Shown piece after piece: positions 26,170-35,475 of a DNA stretch of 64,000 bases. The notes beneath the pieces were generated by a model. The model was not told where the DNA came from. It searched no databases and saw only the letters and a list, made by a program, of their open reading frames with translations. Numbering within the stretch: position 1 is the stretch's first letter; every line of letters starts with the position of its first letter. The translations under genes were made by a program, and so were the position numbers. The DNA is from a virus. The stretch spans positions 20,898 through 84,897 of the IMG/VR virus record IMGVR_UViG_3300017917_000095; one strand, 5' to 3'.

Positions 26170-26475
26170 ATGGATACAAAAACTTTAATAAGCGACGCCA
26201 AAGCCCGTTTTAGCCACAATGCTGCAAAAGCATACTTGAAAGAAAAGTATGAAGCACGATTAATTGTGGCTGAGCAAGGTGGTCTTTGGAGAGCTAATAC
26301 TAACACAATCAGTTTCTTAAACAGCATTCAAACCGATACAGTCGTGCTGATCGATACGTTTGAAAATCCGGTTGAAGTTAACCGTAGTGACTTGCTAGCC
26401 AAATTAACAGAAACGTATGACACTGTTATGCGTGAATGGCTCAACGATTGGGCAGAACTAGAGAAGAAGCGATGA
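26170..26475 (+). CDS. Unrecognised small phage protein, 101 aa
   Basis: A 101-residue soluble, helix-rich protein with a KAYLKEKYEARL segment, a central AEQGGLWRANTNTISFL motif, and a charged C-terminal helix ending WAELEKKR. I do not recognise a named family. Its location after the last structural gene and its strong GGAG ribosome site suggest a late protein, possibly a chaperone or small virion part, but the sequence does not show this. Its stop overlaps the next start as ATGA, so the two are likely translationally coupled. Confidence 0.6.
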   Translation: MDTKTLISDAKARFSHNAAKAYLKEKYEARLIVAEQGGLWRANTNTISFLNSIQTDTVVLIDTFENPVEVNRSDLLAKLTETYDTVMREWLNDWAELEKKR

Positions 26476-27278
26476 GCCGAGGTGCATTACTCTTTGCATT
26501 CAACTCCCCGAAGTACAATTACTATGAAATGGCAGAGTTTGCTGCCAAGCGTATTAATCACTTCTTGGGATTGCCTGTAACGATTGTTACAGATGAAAAG
26601 AGCTTACCTGAAAATCCAACATACAAGTTCGACAATACCATTGTCGTAGAGCCTGATAAGAACAACATCAGAGACCATGTAGTTTGGATCAATAAGGGCC
26701 GCTATCAAGCTTATGCTCTAAGTCCGTATGACGAAACACTAGTGTTGGATACTGACTATGTTGTTAACAGTGATAAACTGTTAGCAACCTTCGACATGGC
26801 TGAGGATTTCTGCTGCCATGATAATACTAACTTCTTGATGTACCCTAAAGCACCTCAGGAAGTATTGAGTGCGTATAGCTTTAAGACATTGTGGGCTACC
26901 GTAATCATGTTTAAAAAGACAAACAGAGCAAGGCAAATCTTTGAATGTCTAGAAATGGTACAGAAGAATTATGACCACTATGCTAATATCCATAGTTTTA
27001 TTGCTGGTGTATATCGCAATGACTACGCCCTGACGCTAGCACTTAGAATTGCTAACGGCCACATCAACTACAAAGACGATATCATCCCGTGGAATCTAGT
27101 ACACGTGGGTAAGAATACCTCTGTATACAAGAACAACACTGACGAATTCGATACTGAATACACAGTGATGTATGATAATTGGCAACGTGGCAAGATTCGT
27201 AAAGAGTTTATGACAATCAAAGACATGGACTTTCACGTAATGAACAAAGACAATTTCATGGAGTTGATGAATGGATAA
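26472..27278 (+). CDS. GT-A-like glycosyltransferase with DTD motif
   Basis: Probable glycosyltransferase. Taking the ATG at 26472 (ATGA overlap with the previous stop), it is 268 residues long. The layout fits a GT-A fold (GT8/glycogenin-like): an N-terminal strand GALLFAFNSPKYNYYEMAEF, a VTIVTDEKSLPE segment, and a D93-T-D95 motif in VLDTDYVV that would bind the metal and nucleotide sugar. It overlaps the next gene, which has a similar design. It is the first of a long series of sugar-modifying genes. The donor and acceptor cannot be told from the sequence. Confidence 0.6.
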   Translation: MSRGALLFAFNSPKYNYYEMAEFAAKRINHFLGLPVTIVTDEKSLPENPTYKFDNTIVVEPDKNNIRDHVVWINKGRYQAYALSPYDETLVLDTDYVVNSDKLLATFDMAEDFCCHDNTNFLMYPKAPQEVLSAYSFKTLWATVIMFKKTNRARQIFECLEMVQKNYDHYANIHSFIAGVYRNDYALTLALRIANGHINYKDDIIPWNLVHVGKNTSVYKNNTDEFDTEYTVMYDNWQRGKIRKEFMTIKDMDFHVMNKDNFMELMNG

Positions 27279-28074
27279 GGGTTTTGTAATCATTTCCCAA
27301 GATGGGGGACATGCTGATACATATCAGAAATGTTCACATGCATTGGCTAAGAGCATCAAACGCTTTATGCCAGATGCCAAAGTGTCTATCATCACAGATA
27401 ACAAGGTCACTAACCCTGAGTTGTATGACAAGATCATTCCGTTACCCTACGGCGATCAAAGCCCTAAGAGTTTCTGGAAATTGAACAATGATTGGCAAGT
27501 CTATGAAGCTAGCCCCTACGAATATACTATCAAGCTAGAAGCTGACATTTATCTTCCACGTTCTATTGAACACTGGTGGGACGCATTGAAGCATCGTGAC
27601 TTGGTAATCGCTACAACTATACGTGACTTCAAGCAAGAAATTAGCCCTTCACGTGTGTATCGTAGACTCATTGACGAGAACTATCTACCTGATACATACA
27701 ATGCTATCACATACTTTAAGAAGTCTGAGACAGCGGAAGAGTTCTATAAGCTTGTGCGTCACATCTTTGAGAACTGGGCTGAGTTCAGAGCTATATTGAA
27801 GTGTAGCCCATATGAAGAAGCAACGACTGATTGGGTATATGCGTTAGCTACACACATTATGGGTGTAGAGAAATGCACATTGCCAGAGTTCACTGAAATG
27901 AGCATGATTCACATGAAACGATTGATTAACAATCTACCTACTGAGGATTGGACAGATGCATTAGTGTATGAGGTACTCCCTCACACATTAAGAATCAACT
28001 CTTGCCCACAGCTTTATCCGTTTCACTATCATATCAAGTCGTTTTCAAATAAAATACTAGAAGCCTATGTCTGA
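27271..28074 (+). CDS. GT-A-like glycosyltransferase-related protein
   Basis: A 267-residue protein with the same general design as its upstream neighbour: N-terminal GFVIISQDGGHADTYQKC, then a VSIITDNKV strand, then KLEADIYLPR, where E90-A-D92 stands in place of the usual DxD metal motif. The change of the first Asp to Glu may still allow metal binding. The C-terminal part is helical and charged. The start overlaps the previous stop by 8 bases and the end overlaps the next gene by 8 bases, so it is in the operon. Likely a glycosyltransferase of unknown specificity, or a relative that has lost activity. Confidence 0.5.
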   Translation: MDKGFVIISQDGGHADTYQKCSHALAKSIKRFMPDAKVSIITDNKVTNPELYDKIIPLPYGDQSPKSFWKLNNDWQVYEASPYEYTIKLEADIYLPRSIEHWWDALKHRDLVIATTIRDFKQEISPSRVYRRLIDENYLPDTYNAITYFKKSETAEEFYKLVRHIFENWAEFRAILKCSPYEEATTDWVYALATHIMGVEKCTLPEFTEMSMIHMKRLINNLPTEDWTDALVYEVLPHTLRINSCPQLYPFHYHIKSFSNKILEAYV

Positions 28075-28423
28075 TACAATACAACAAGAAGATGAAGTAA
28101 TCATATATTGGGAAGCACCGAAGATCGTGCCTCCCGAGTTCCGTTTGTACTATGAAGAAGAAACCGGTAAGGTTATCTGCTATACATGCGAGAAGCCCGA
28201 AGGCAAATATCTAGTCATCGATGCAGTAACCTTTGCTCAGGCTCGTCCTGATCTTAGAGTTATTGACGGAAAGATTTCTACAGCAAGCAATCATGCGATT
28301 GTTTCTAAGCTGATGCCAAACGCTACACGTGGGCAACTATGTGAAGCTGAGGACATTAGTGTTGTTGCAACAGACGGCCCAGACACAATAAGATGGAAAC
28401 TAAACACATATGAGCTTAAATGA
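28067..28423 (+). CDS. Unrecognised protein, 118 aa
   Basis: A 118-residue acidic protein with a central strand region PEFRLYYEEETGKVICYTCE and a segment VIDAVTFAQARPDLRVIDGK. I recognise no domain and see no membrane segment. The pair of cysteines in CYTC and a third later are too few to call a zinc site. It overlaps both neighbours (8 and 14 bases) inside the glycosyltransferase run, so it is likely made together with them. Confidence 0.55.
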   Translation: MSDTIQQEDEVIIYWEAPKIVPPEFRLYYEEETGKVICYTCEKPEGKYLVIDAVTFAQARPDLRVIDGKISTASNHAIVSKLMPNATRGQLCEAEDISVVATDGPDTIRWKLNTYELK

Positions 28424-29363
28424 AATTGTCGATGTTGCAGACCTTGATTGCATCTATCTCAGTTACGATGAACCCCAGAAAGAAGAATTCTGGTTAAAGA
28501 TCAAGAACATGGTGCCTTGGGCAAAGCGTGTTGATGGGGTCAAGGGTAGTGATGCTGCACACAAAGCAGCAGGGGAAGCATCAGACACAGAACGTTTCAT
28601 TCTTATTGACGGGGACAACATGCCCGATGAATCGTTCTTCAACATGCAACTAGACTTTACTGGTAAGCCCGCTAACTATCAATTAGCGCAGTTTCGTTGG
28701 AAAGCAGTCAATGCTATCAACGGTCTACGATATGGTAACGGTGGCATGAGTTCTTGGACAAAGACTTATGTTGCTAATATGAAAACCCATGAAGCACAAA
28801 CAGACGGCGACAGTTCACGTATTGCTGACTTCTGCTTAGACAGTAAAGATAATCTATACTGGGCTATGTACGATTGCTATTCAACTACATATCCAAACAT
28901 GACTCCTTTCCAAGCATGGCGTGCAGGATTCCGTGAAGGTGTCAAGATGGTTCTAGACAAGGGTGAGAAGCCCGATGCTAACGAGTTCAAAGAACGTGTA
29001 GCAAGTCGCAATCTAAACAACTTGACTATCTGGCAGAACGTAGGAGCTGACGTTGAGAACGGCATCTGGGCTATCTACGGTGCTCGTCTTGGTACATATA
29101 TGACTATGCTTACTGAGTGGGACTGTCACAATGTTCAATGGTTCGATAACTATCCGGTACTTTGGGAAGAACACGAACTCAAAGATCCAGTTAAGCAATC
29201 AGAATTAATCGGTGAGGCTCTAAGCGATAAATTAGGTCTACCCATGTGTACACTGAGCCCAGAACAAAGTAAGTTCTTTAAGCGTCACTATCAATCTGAC
29301 TATCATAACAAGGGCCCATTGGTCACTGAGATGGAAGTTATCCGACAAATCGAAGGATGGTAA
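28410..29363 (+). CDS. GT-A-like glycosyltransferase with DGD motif
   Basis: A 317-residue protein with a D67-G-D69 motif in RFILIDGDNM, preceded by VDGVKGSDAAHKAAGEASD. The same order, VDGINGRVEAYHAAAEAS, occurs in the C-terminal region of the 2313-residue repeat protein at about its residue 2120, so the two share a domain. After the motif come NGLRYGNGGMSSWTKTYV and a helical tail. I infer a GT-A-type transferase; the sugar is unknown. Its TAA overlaps the ATG of the first twitch radical SAM gene (TAATG), linking glycosyltransferase and radical SAM genes in one unit. Confidence 0.55.
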   Translation: MSLNEIVDVADLDCIYLSYDEPQKEEFWLKIKNMVPWAKRVDGVKGSDAAHKAAGEASDTERFILIDGDNMPDESFFNMQLDFTGKPANYQLAQFRWKAVNAINGLRYGNGGMSSWTKTYVANMKTHEAQTDGDSSRIADFCLDSKDNLYWAMYDCYSTTYPNMTPFQAWRAGFREGVKMVLDKGEKPDANEFKERVASRNLNNLTIWQNVGADVENGIWAIYGARLGTYMTMLTEWDCHNVQWFDNYPVLWEEHELKDPVKQSELIGEALSDKLGLPMCTLSPEQSKFFKRHYQSDYHNKGPLVTEMEVIRQIEGW

Positions 29364-30769
29364 TGTCAGAAAGCCACGAACAAAAACGAATCAAAGATAT
29401 CAAGATCAGAGTCGAAAACGAAGCTGGTCCAACGTTCTGCCTTGCTAAATGGCATCACGTTACTATGTACTTGCAAAGCGGTGAGACACACAGTTGTTAT
29501 CACCCACAGCCACATAAGATTCCATTAGAAGAACTCTATGACAATCCTAGCGCATTGCACAATACACAGCAGAAGAAAGAAGAACGCAAGCTAATGCTAG
29601 ACGGTGGCAAGCCCACAGGCTGTCAGTATTGCTGGAACATTGAAGCTATGGGTCCTGACTATATCAGTGACCGTCACATTCGTAACGCTAGTATCTTCAC
29701 AGAAGAACGTTATGAACAGACAGCTAAAGGCCCGTGGAATCAGAACATTAACCCTGAGTATATTGAAATCAACTTCGGTAACGAATGCAATTTCAAGTGC
29801 GGTTATTGTCATCCAAAGTACAGCACAAGCTTCTACAAAGAGATTGAGCAGAACGGTCCTGTCACAACTGTAAAGAATCATCGTTGCGACATTGACTGGA
29901 TGCGTTTATATCAGCGTGAAGATGATAACCCATACGTAGATGCATTCTGGGAATGGTGGCCAGAGATGCGTAAGACATTGAACATCTTACGTGTTACAGG
30001 TGGCGAACCCACGTTGCATAGAAGTACATGGACATTGCTAGAGAAGATCGACCAAGATCCAATGCCCTGGTTAGAACTAAACATCAATAGCAATCTAGGA
30101 ACAAAGCCTATTCTTATTGAACGTTTAGCTGAGAAAGTCAAAAAGCTTACTGACGAGGGTAAGATCAAGAGTTTCAAGCTATTTACTAGCTTAGACACAT
30201 GGGGCCCACGTGCTGAGTATATTCGTACAGGCCTAGACTTAGAACTATGGGAACAGAACTTCCATACATACCTAAAGGGTACAGATAGCCCAATCACGTT
30301 TATGATTACGTTCAATATCTTCTCCGTAACTACGTTCAAAAGCTTCCTAGAGAAGTTCATTGAATGGCGTAAGATTTACGGATGGTATGACGATCCTGTA
30401 AACCCACAGCATCGTGTGCGTTTTGACACACCTTATCTACGTGACCCTATTCAGTACGATATGAACATTCTTCCCAAAGAAGAATTCATGCCCTATATGT
30501 ATGAAGCACTAGCATACATGAAGGAAAACACTGACGACAAGCGCAGTGATGCCTTCAGCAGTATTGAATATGAGAAGTTCAAGCGTGTAGTTGATTACAT
30601 GGCTGAAACAAACTACCCGGAAGAGAAACTAATCGAAGGTCGCAGAGACTTCTACAATTGGTTCAATGAATTAGACGAGCGCCGCGACACAGACATGCTA
30701 AGTGTGTTCCCTGAGTACCTAAGCTTCTACCGTTTGTGTCAAGAAGCTAATCAACTCAACCCACTATGA
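29363..30769 (+). CDS. Twitch-domain radical SAM protein 1
   Basis: Radical SAM enzyme with the CX3CX2C cluster motif CNFKCGYC at C142, C146 and C149 (start taken at ATG 29363, giving 468 residues). Before it lies a cysteine pair region (FCLAKWHHVTM, HSCYHP, GCQYCWN) that resembles an N-terminal twitch/SPASM-type auxiliary cluster site. RVTGGEPTLH matches the GGE motif for SAM binding. Such enzymes often modify peptides or sugars by a 5'-deoxyadenosyl radical. It is the longest of five neighbouring radical SAM genes. The ATG overlaps the previous stop as TAATG, and its end overlaps the next start as ATGA. Confidence 0.8.
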   Translation: MSESHEQKRIKDIKIRVENEAGPTFCLAKWHHVTMYLQSGETHSCYHPQPHKIPLEELYDNPSALHNTQQKKEERKLMLDGGKPTGCQYCWNIEAMGPDYISDRHIRNASIFTEERYEQTAKGPWNQNINPEYIEINFGNECNFKCGYCHPKYSTSFYKEIEQNGPVTTVKNHRCDIDWMRLYQREDDNPYVDAFWEWWPEMRKTLNILRVTGGEPTLHRSTWTLLEKIDQDPMPWLELNINSNLGTKPILIERLAEKVKKLTDEGKIKSFKLFTSLDTWGPRAEYIRTGLDLELWEQNFHTYLKGTDSPITFMITFNIFSVTTFKSFLEKFIEWRKIYGWYDDPVNPQHRVRFDTPYLRDPIQYDMNILPKEEFMPYMYEALAYMKENTDDKRSDAFSSIEYEKFKRVVDYMAETNYPEEKLIEGRRDFYNWFNELDERRDTDMLSVFPEYLSFYRLCQEANQLNPL

Positions 30770-31998
30770 ACTCAGACAAGGAGCATAACTTAACAAAAAA
30801 CAAATCGTTCTGTATGCTTCCATGGGTTCATTTGCATATCACCCCTACGGGGCTAACTGCTCCGTGCTGTATAGCAACAACAGAGTCCGATCCTGAAATT
30901 GATAATATCAATGGAAAGACTATTCAATCGGCAGTAAACTCTGATAAGATGAATACTATTCGAAAGAATATGTTAAAAGGTGTATTGAGTAAAGAATGCA
31001 CAACTTGTCACGTGCATGAACAACAGAATGTTCATAGTACAAGGCAAGTTATGAATAAAGACCTATCAGCTTATTATGATTCAACCGTACCAAATACTAA
31101 TAGTGACGGCTCATTAGACGACTTTAAAATGCATTATTTCGATATCCGATTCAGTAATATTTGCAATTTCAAATGTCGCACATGCGGTCCGGACTACAGT
31201 AGTCAATGGGGAATAGAAAAGAATAAGCCAAAAGTCATACATATTGACAATGGTAAGGGTAAAATACTAGAAGAAGTAATTGCACAAGTACCCAATATTA
31301 AAATAGCGTACTTTGCGGGAGGGGAACCCTTGATTACCGAAGAGCATTATGTTATACTAGAAGAAATGATACGTACAGGTGCCGCCAAAGACATTCAATT
31401 AAAGTATAACACAAACGCCAGCAATCTCAAGTATAAAGACAAGGATTTACTGTCACTCTGGAAACATTTTGATAAGGGTGTGATTGTCGATGCTAGTATA
31501 GATCATTATGGTACTAGAGCCGAATATATTCGTCACGGGACTAACTGGGCTACAGTTGAAGAAAACATTAAACTCTTACGTACATTGCCTCATGTCTCAC
31601 TGAGAATGAACACAGTATTGAGTGTTTTCAATGTATTGACTATCGGTGACTTCTATGAGTATCTAATATCTAACGACCTGTACAATAACAAGGATATGGG
31701 ATATCTAGTGTATAACATGATAAGCCCTGCTTACTTAGCATGTCATATACTTCCCCCTGAGTATAAGACTATTAGTAGAGATAGCATTATGCGAGCCATA
31801 TCATTGTTGGTAACGAACAAGTTTAATATGTCAAGAATAGTGCAACTGAGACATGCCTATACATGGTCAAAGACTTATGACACGTGGGATACGCATAAGG
31901 ATGAATTTAAGAGTGAAATCAACAGACTTGATGCACTACGTAATGAAGATTTTAGAAAAACGTTTCCTGAATTAGCAGGATTATTGGATTTAGAATGA
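30766..31998 (+). CDS. Twitch-domain radical SAM protein 2
   Basis: A 410-residue radical SAM protein. The N-terminal auxiliary-cluster region shows FCMLPWVHLHITP, PCCIATTE and CTTCHVHEQ. The radical SAM motif CNFKCRTC has cysteines at 133, 137 and 140, preceded by FDIRFSN. AGGEPLI is the SAM-binding GGE motif. It is closely related to the next two genes, with the same order of motifs and a shared C-terminal FPEL motif. Genes overlap as ATGA, which points to coupled translation. Substrate unknown. Confidence 0.8.
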   Translation: MNSDKEHNLTKNKSFCMLPWVHLHITPTGLTAPCCIATTESDPEIDNINGKTIQSAVNSDKMNTIRKNMLKGVLSKECTTCHVHEQQNVHSTRQVMNKDLSAYYDSTVPNTNSDGSLDDFKMHYFDIRFSNICNFKCRTCGPDYSSQWGIEKNKPKVIHIDNGKGKILEEVIAQVPNIKIAYFAGGEPLITEEHYVILEEMIRTGAAKDIQLKYNTNASNLKYKDKDLLSLWKHFDKGVIVDASIDHYGTRAEYIRHGTNWATVEENIKLLRTLPHVSLRMNTVLSVFNVLTIGDFYEYLISNDLYNNKDMGYLVYNMISPAYLACHILPPEYKTISRDSIMRAISLLVTNKFNMSRIVQLRHAYTWSKTYDTWDTHKDEFKSEINRLDALRNEDFRKTFPELAGLLDLE

Positions 31999-33224
31999 AC
32001 AAAGATTATCTATTAAACGAAAGCAAGACGTTCTGCATGTTCCCGTGGGTTCACTTGAATGTAACGCCCAAAGGGGATATCTATCCTTGCTGTAGTAATG
32101 ACTACACAAAGCCCTATGGAAACACTAAGGAAATCTCACTTAAGGACGCATTCAACGGCCCTAAGATGAAAGAACTTAGATTGGACATGCTAAACGAGCG
32201 CAAGAATGAACTATGCAAGTTCTGTTATCAGCATGAAGAAGCAGGGCCACATAGCTTCCGTAACTATAGCAAAGAGCATTTCGGCAAGTACTTTGATGAA
32301 GTCGTACCCACTACACAAGAAGACGGAACCGTAGAAGAATTTAAGATGCGTTATTTCGATATTCGCTTTAGCAATATCTGTAACTTTAAATGCCGTACAT
32401 GTGGGTCAGAATTCTCTAGTCAGTGGGGACTAGAAATGAACAAGAATTACGACAAGAATCACCCAATTGTTATTCACGTAGATGACGGACAGGGCAAAGT
32501 ATTAGAAGAAGTACTTGAGCAAGTAGAACACATTGACCTAGCTTATTTCGCTGGTGGCGAGCCATTAATCACGGAAGAACATTACGTGATGCTAGAAGAA
32601 ATGATTCGCAAAGGCCGCACAGACATTACGTTGCGCTATAATACTAACGCTAGTAATATCAAGTACAAGAACCACGATGTACTAGACTTGTGGAAGCATT
32701 TCAAGAAGGTCGAACTATCTTGCAGCATAGATCATTACGGTGAACGTGCTGAACTATTACGTGCCGGAACTGATTGGGGCAAAGTCGAATCTAACTTACT
32801 GACATTCCGTGACTTAGATTATGTAAGCTTCCAAATGAACACTGTGTTCAGTATATTCAACTATTTGACTATCGGAGAGTTCTATCAGTACTTGAAAGAC
32901 AAGAATATTGTTAGAAAAGAAGACTGGTATCATAGCTTATATCTAGCGGTGCATCCATTATATTACAGTGCTAAATCATTGCCCAAAGAATTAAAGATTG
33001 AGGCAGCAGAAAAAGCACTTAAATGGGCTGAAGCAAATAATAATGACCACACTTGCATCCCGCGTTTAGTAGTAGATGCAGTGAATTTTGCTAAAGACGG
33101 AGACAGTTGGAGCGAAGTTCGCACACAGTTCTTGGGTCATACCAAATCATTAGATCGTATCAGAGATGAAAGTTTCTGGAAAACGTTCCCTGAATTAAAT
33201 AAATTATCTGAATTGTTGGAGTAA
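31995..33224 (+). CDS. Twitch-domain radical SAM protein 3
   Basis: A 409-residue paralogue of the upstream gene: TFCMFPWVHLNVTP, PCCSND and LCKFCYQHEE form the N-terminal cysteine region, then YFDIRFSNICNFKCRTCG with cluster cysteines at 129, 133 and 136, then YFAGGEPLITEEHYV. Long stretches are shared with radical SAM protein 2 (for example LITEEHYV, and RYNTNASN against KYNTNASN), so the pair comes from a gene duplication. It starts at an ATGA overlap. Its partner may give a heteromeric enzyme, or two steps on similar substrates. Confidence 0.8.
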   Translation: MNKDYLLNESKTFCMFPWVHLNVTPKGDIYPCCSNDYTKPYGNTKEISLKDAFNGPKMKELRLDMLNERKNELCKFCYQHEEAGPHSFRNYSKEHFGKYFDEVVPTTQEDGTVEEFKMRYFDIRFSNICNFKCRTCGSEFSSQWGLEMNKNYDKNHPIVIHVDDGQGKVLEEVLEQVEHIDLAYFAGGEPLITEEHYVMLEEMIRKGRTDITLRYNTNASNIKYKNHDVLDLWKHFKKVELSCSIDHYGERAELLRAGTDWGKVESNLLTFRDLDYVSFQMNTVFSIFNYLTIGEFYQYLKDKNIVRKEDWYHSLYLAVHPLYYSAKSLPKELKIEAAEKALKWAEANNNDHTCIPRLVVDAVNFAKDGDSWSEVRTQFLGHTKSLDRIRDESFWKTFPELNKLSELLE

Positions 33225-33226
33225 TC

Positions 33227-34498
33227 ATGGATAAAGTTACAGTAGAGAGCCTGGTAAAGCACGGCAAGCATTTTTGCGTGTTGCCCTGGGTTCATTTTCA
33301 CAGTTGGCCAGATGGCCGTGTTATGCCTTGTTGTATTGCAGACAGCAATATGCCCGTAGCCGATTTAAAGAACGGCGAGTCTATCATCAATATGATGAAC
33401 AGTGAGGACTATAAAAAGCTACGTAAGGCAATGATGAATGACGAGCCCGTTGAAGCTTGTAAGCGTTGCTATGACCTAGAACTAATGGGTACATGGACAA
33501 TGCGTCAAAGTCACAACAAGCGCAAAGGTCTAGAATATGTAGACTATATTGCAGATAGTACATTAGATGATGGAAGCTTAATTGACTTTGAAATGAAGTA
33601 CATGGACTTGCGTTTTAGCAATATATGTAACATGAAATGTCGCAGTTGCGGTCCAGGCTGCTCAAGCTTATGGGCACAAGAATTTGTTGACCGTGTAGGT
33701 GTAGACACATACAAGAAGTATTTCCACACGACCAAAGTAGTTGTCAACGAAGCAGAAGAAATGGACTTTATGAACAAATTAAAGCCATATCTCAAAGACG
33801 TTACAGAAGTATATTTCGCTGGTGGCGAGATTGTTATTACTCCTGAGCACTATGAATGCTTAGACTACTGGATCGAAAATGGAATCAACGAAACAATTGA
33901 GTTGACTTATACAACAAACTTCAGCACATTGAAGGGCTATAAGGACAATGACTTGATTGAATATTGGAAGAAATTCCCTAATCTGAAGATTTGGGCGTCA
34001 CTCGATGCACACGGTGACGTTGCTGAATGTATCAGAAAGGGTACAGATTGGGATCGTATTGTTAAAAATATCAAGTTAGTTAAAGAGCAAGTTCCTCATG
34101 CTGAATTTCAGATTACTCCAACCATCAGCATTTGGAACGTGTTCACATTCCCTGACTTCTTTGACTATATGGTTAACGAAGGGTTTATTGATACTAAGAG
34201 TAGCCCACGCTTCAACTTAGCAACTAATCCATGGTATGCTAACATTATGATCCTACCCGTTAGTGTCAAGCGCAGACTAGCAGAATTGTACCGTGTCTAT
34301 CAGAATAGATACAAAGACAACATCGATATCTATAACGGATTTAAGATGATTATCTACAATTTAACAGTAGGCGACGAGAACAAAGAGGGTATTTTAGAGT
34401 TCATTAAATTCAACGAAGAATTAGATGTACATCGTAAAGAGAAATTAGAGGAAGTAATTCCAGAACTTAAAGAGGTGTTTGATTGGGCAAGAAACTAA
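33227..34498 (+). CDS. Twitch-domain radical SAM protein 4
   Basis: A 423-residue radical SAM protein with FCVLPWVHFHSWPDG, PCCIADS and CKRCYDLE in the N-terminal cysteine region and CNMKCRSC at C134, C138 and C141. Here the SAM-binding motif is AGGEIVITPEHYE. It is more diverged than proteins 2 and 3 but shares their YMDLRFSN lead-in. It starts at an ATG behind a GGAG site two bases after the previous stop. The tail overlaps the start of the fifth radical SAM gene by 16 bases. Confidence 0.8.
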   Translation: MDKVTVESLVKHGKHFCVLPWVHFHSWPDGRVMPCCIADSNMPVADLKNGESIINMMNSEDYKKLRKAMMNDEPVEACKRCYDLELMGTWTMRQSHNKRKGLEYVDYIADSTLDDGSLIDFEMKYMDLRFSNICNMKCRSCGPGCSSLWAQEFVDRVGVDTYKKYFHTTKVVVNEAEEMDFMNKLKPYLKDVTEVYFAGGEIVITPEHYECLDYWIENGINETIELTYTTNFSTLKGYKDNDLIEYWKKFPNLKIWASLDAHGDVAECIRKGTDWDRIVKNIKLVKEQVPHAEFQITPTISIWNVFTFPDFFDYMVNEGFIDTKSSPRFNLATNPWYANIMILPVSVKRRLAELYRVYQNRYKDNIDIYNGFKMIIYNLTVGDENKEGILEFIKFNEELDVHRKEKLEEVIPELKEVFDWARN

Positions 34499-35475
34499 TA
34501 GCTATCGAAGCACCCGAGAAGTATGTTGCTATCACATGGCAAGTAAACAACTTCTGTAACTTTAAGTGCAGCTACTGCAACCCGGGTAACTGGGGCGGCA
34601 GTAACCGTAACGAGGGTAATCTAGACAAGTACTTAGAGAACTTGGGAGTTATCGTCAATCGTTATCGTGCAGCTGGGTACAAGAATTTCAAATTCTTTTT
34701 CTCTGGTGGCGAACCTACAGCTTGGGAGAACTTTATCCCTATCTGTGAATGGATTCACAAGACATTACCCAAGAGTACGCTAGCAGTCAATACTAATCTA
34801 AGTCGTCCTACAGCCTGGTGGGAAAAGCACTATCATCTATTTGACGATATCGTAGCAAGCTTCCATGTAGAGTTTGCAGACAAGAAACGCTATGAAGCTA
34901 ACTCAATCTTTTTATGTGACAAGGTCAATTACTTGTCTACAAAGATGCTAATGCACGAAGAAAGATTCTGGGAAGTTGTTGAATTTGCAGAGCATTTAAA
35001 GACAGTCATGCCCAATTATTTTATTGAGTGGACTCCTCTGTATGATGAATTAAATCACGTAACAGGACCATGGCAATACCAAGACGAAGCTAAGACAGAA
35101 TTCTTTAAGACACACAATATTGAGATGCAATTTACACTGCCCAAGCCGGGTAAGCGTACGGAAAACACAGTGAGTATGAATCGCTATGACGATGATTCTA
35201 CACAAGTATGCAATGCCAATGACTTGATCGTTACAGGACAGAACTTCTACGATGGGTGGAATTGTAATGTGGGTGACTGCGTATTCATAAATACCATTGG
35301 GGATGTTAGTCTTGCAAGTTGCGGGCTAGGTGGTTACGTTGGCAATATACTAGAAGATATCAGCCGTGTAGGCCCTAAGCAAATCGTGTGCAGAAAAGAA
35401 ATGTGCATGTGCGGGACAGACATTATTATTCCTAAGTTTGATGGGGATTGGATGGAATTAAATGGAAATAAATGA
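34483..35475 (+). CDS. Radical SAM protein 5, TTG start
   Basis: A 330-residue radical SAM protein with the cluster motif CNFKCSYC very near the N-terminus (C25, C29, C32), so it lacks the N-terminal cysteine region of its four neighbours. SGGEPTAW is the GGE motif. A C-terminal cysteine region (VCNAND, NCNVGDC, ASCGLGG, CRKEMCMCG) probably holds one or more auxiliary clusters, SPASM-like. The start appears to be TTG at 34483, with an AGAGG site seven bases before it; no ATG lies before the conserved WQVNNFCNF region. It overlaps both neighbours. Confidence 0.75.
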   Translation: MGKKLIAIEAPEKYVAITWQVNNFCNFKCSYCNPGNWGGSNRNEGNLDKYLENLGVIVNRYRAAGYKNFKFFFSGGEPTAWENFIPICEWIHKTLPKSTLAVNTNLSRPTAWWEKHYHLFDDIVASFHVEFADKKRYEANSIFLCDKVNYLSTKMLMHEERFWEVVEFAEHLKTVMPNYFIEWTPLYDELNHVTGPWQYQDEAKTEFFKTHNIEMQFTLPKPGKRTENTVSMNRYDDDSTQVCNANDLIVTGQNFYDGWNCNVGDCVFINTIGDVSLASCGLGGYVGNILEDISRVGPKQIVCRKEMCMCGTDIIIPKFDGDWMELNGNK

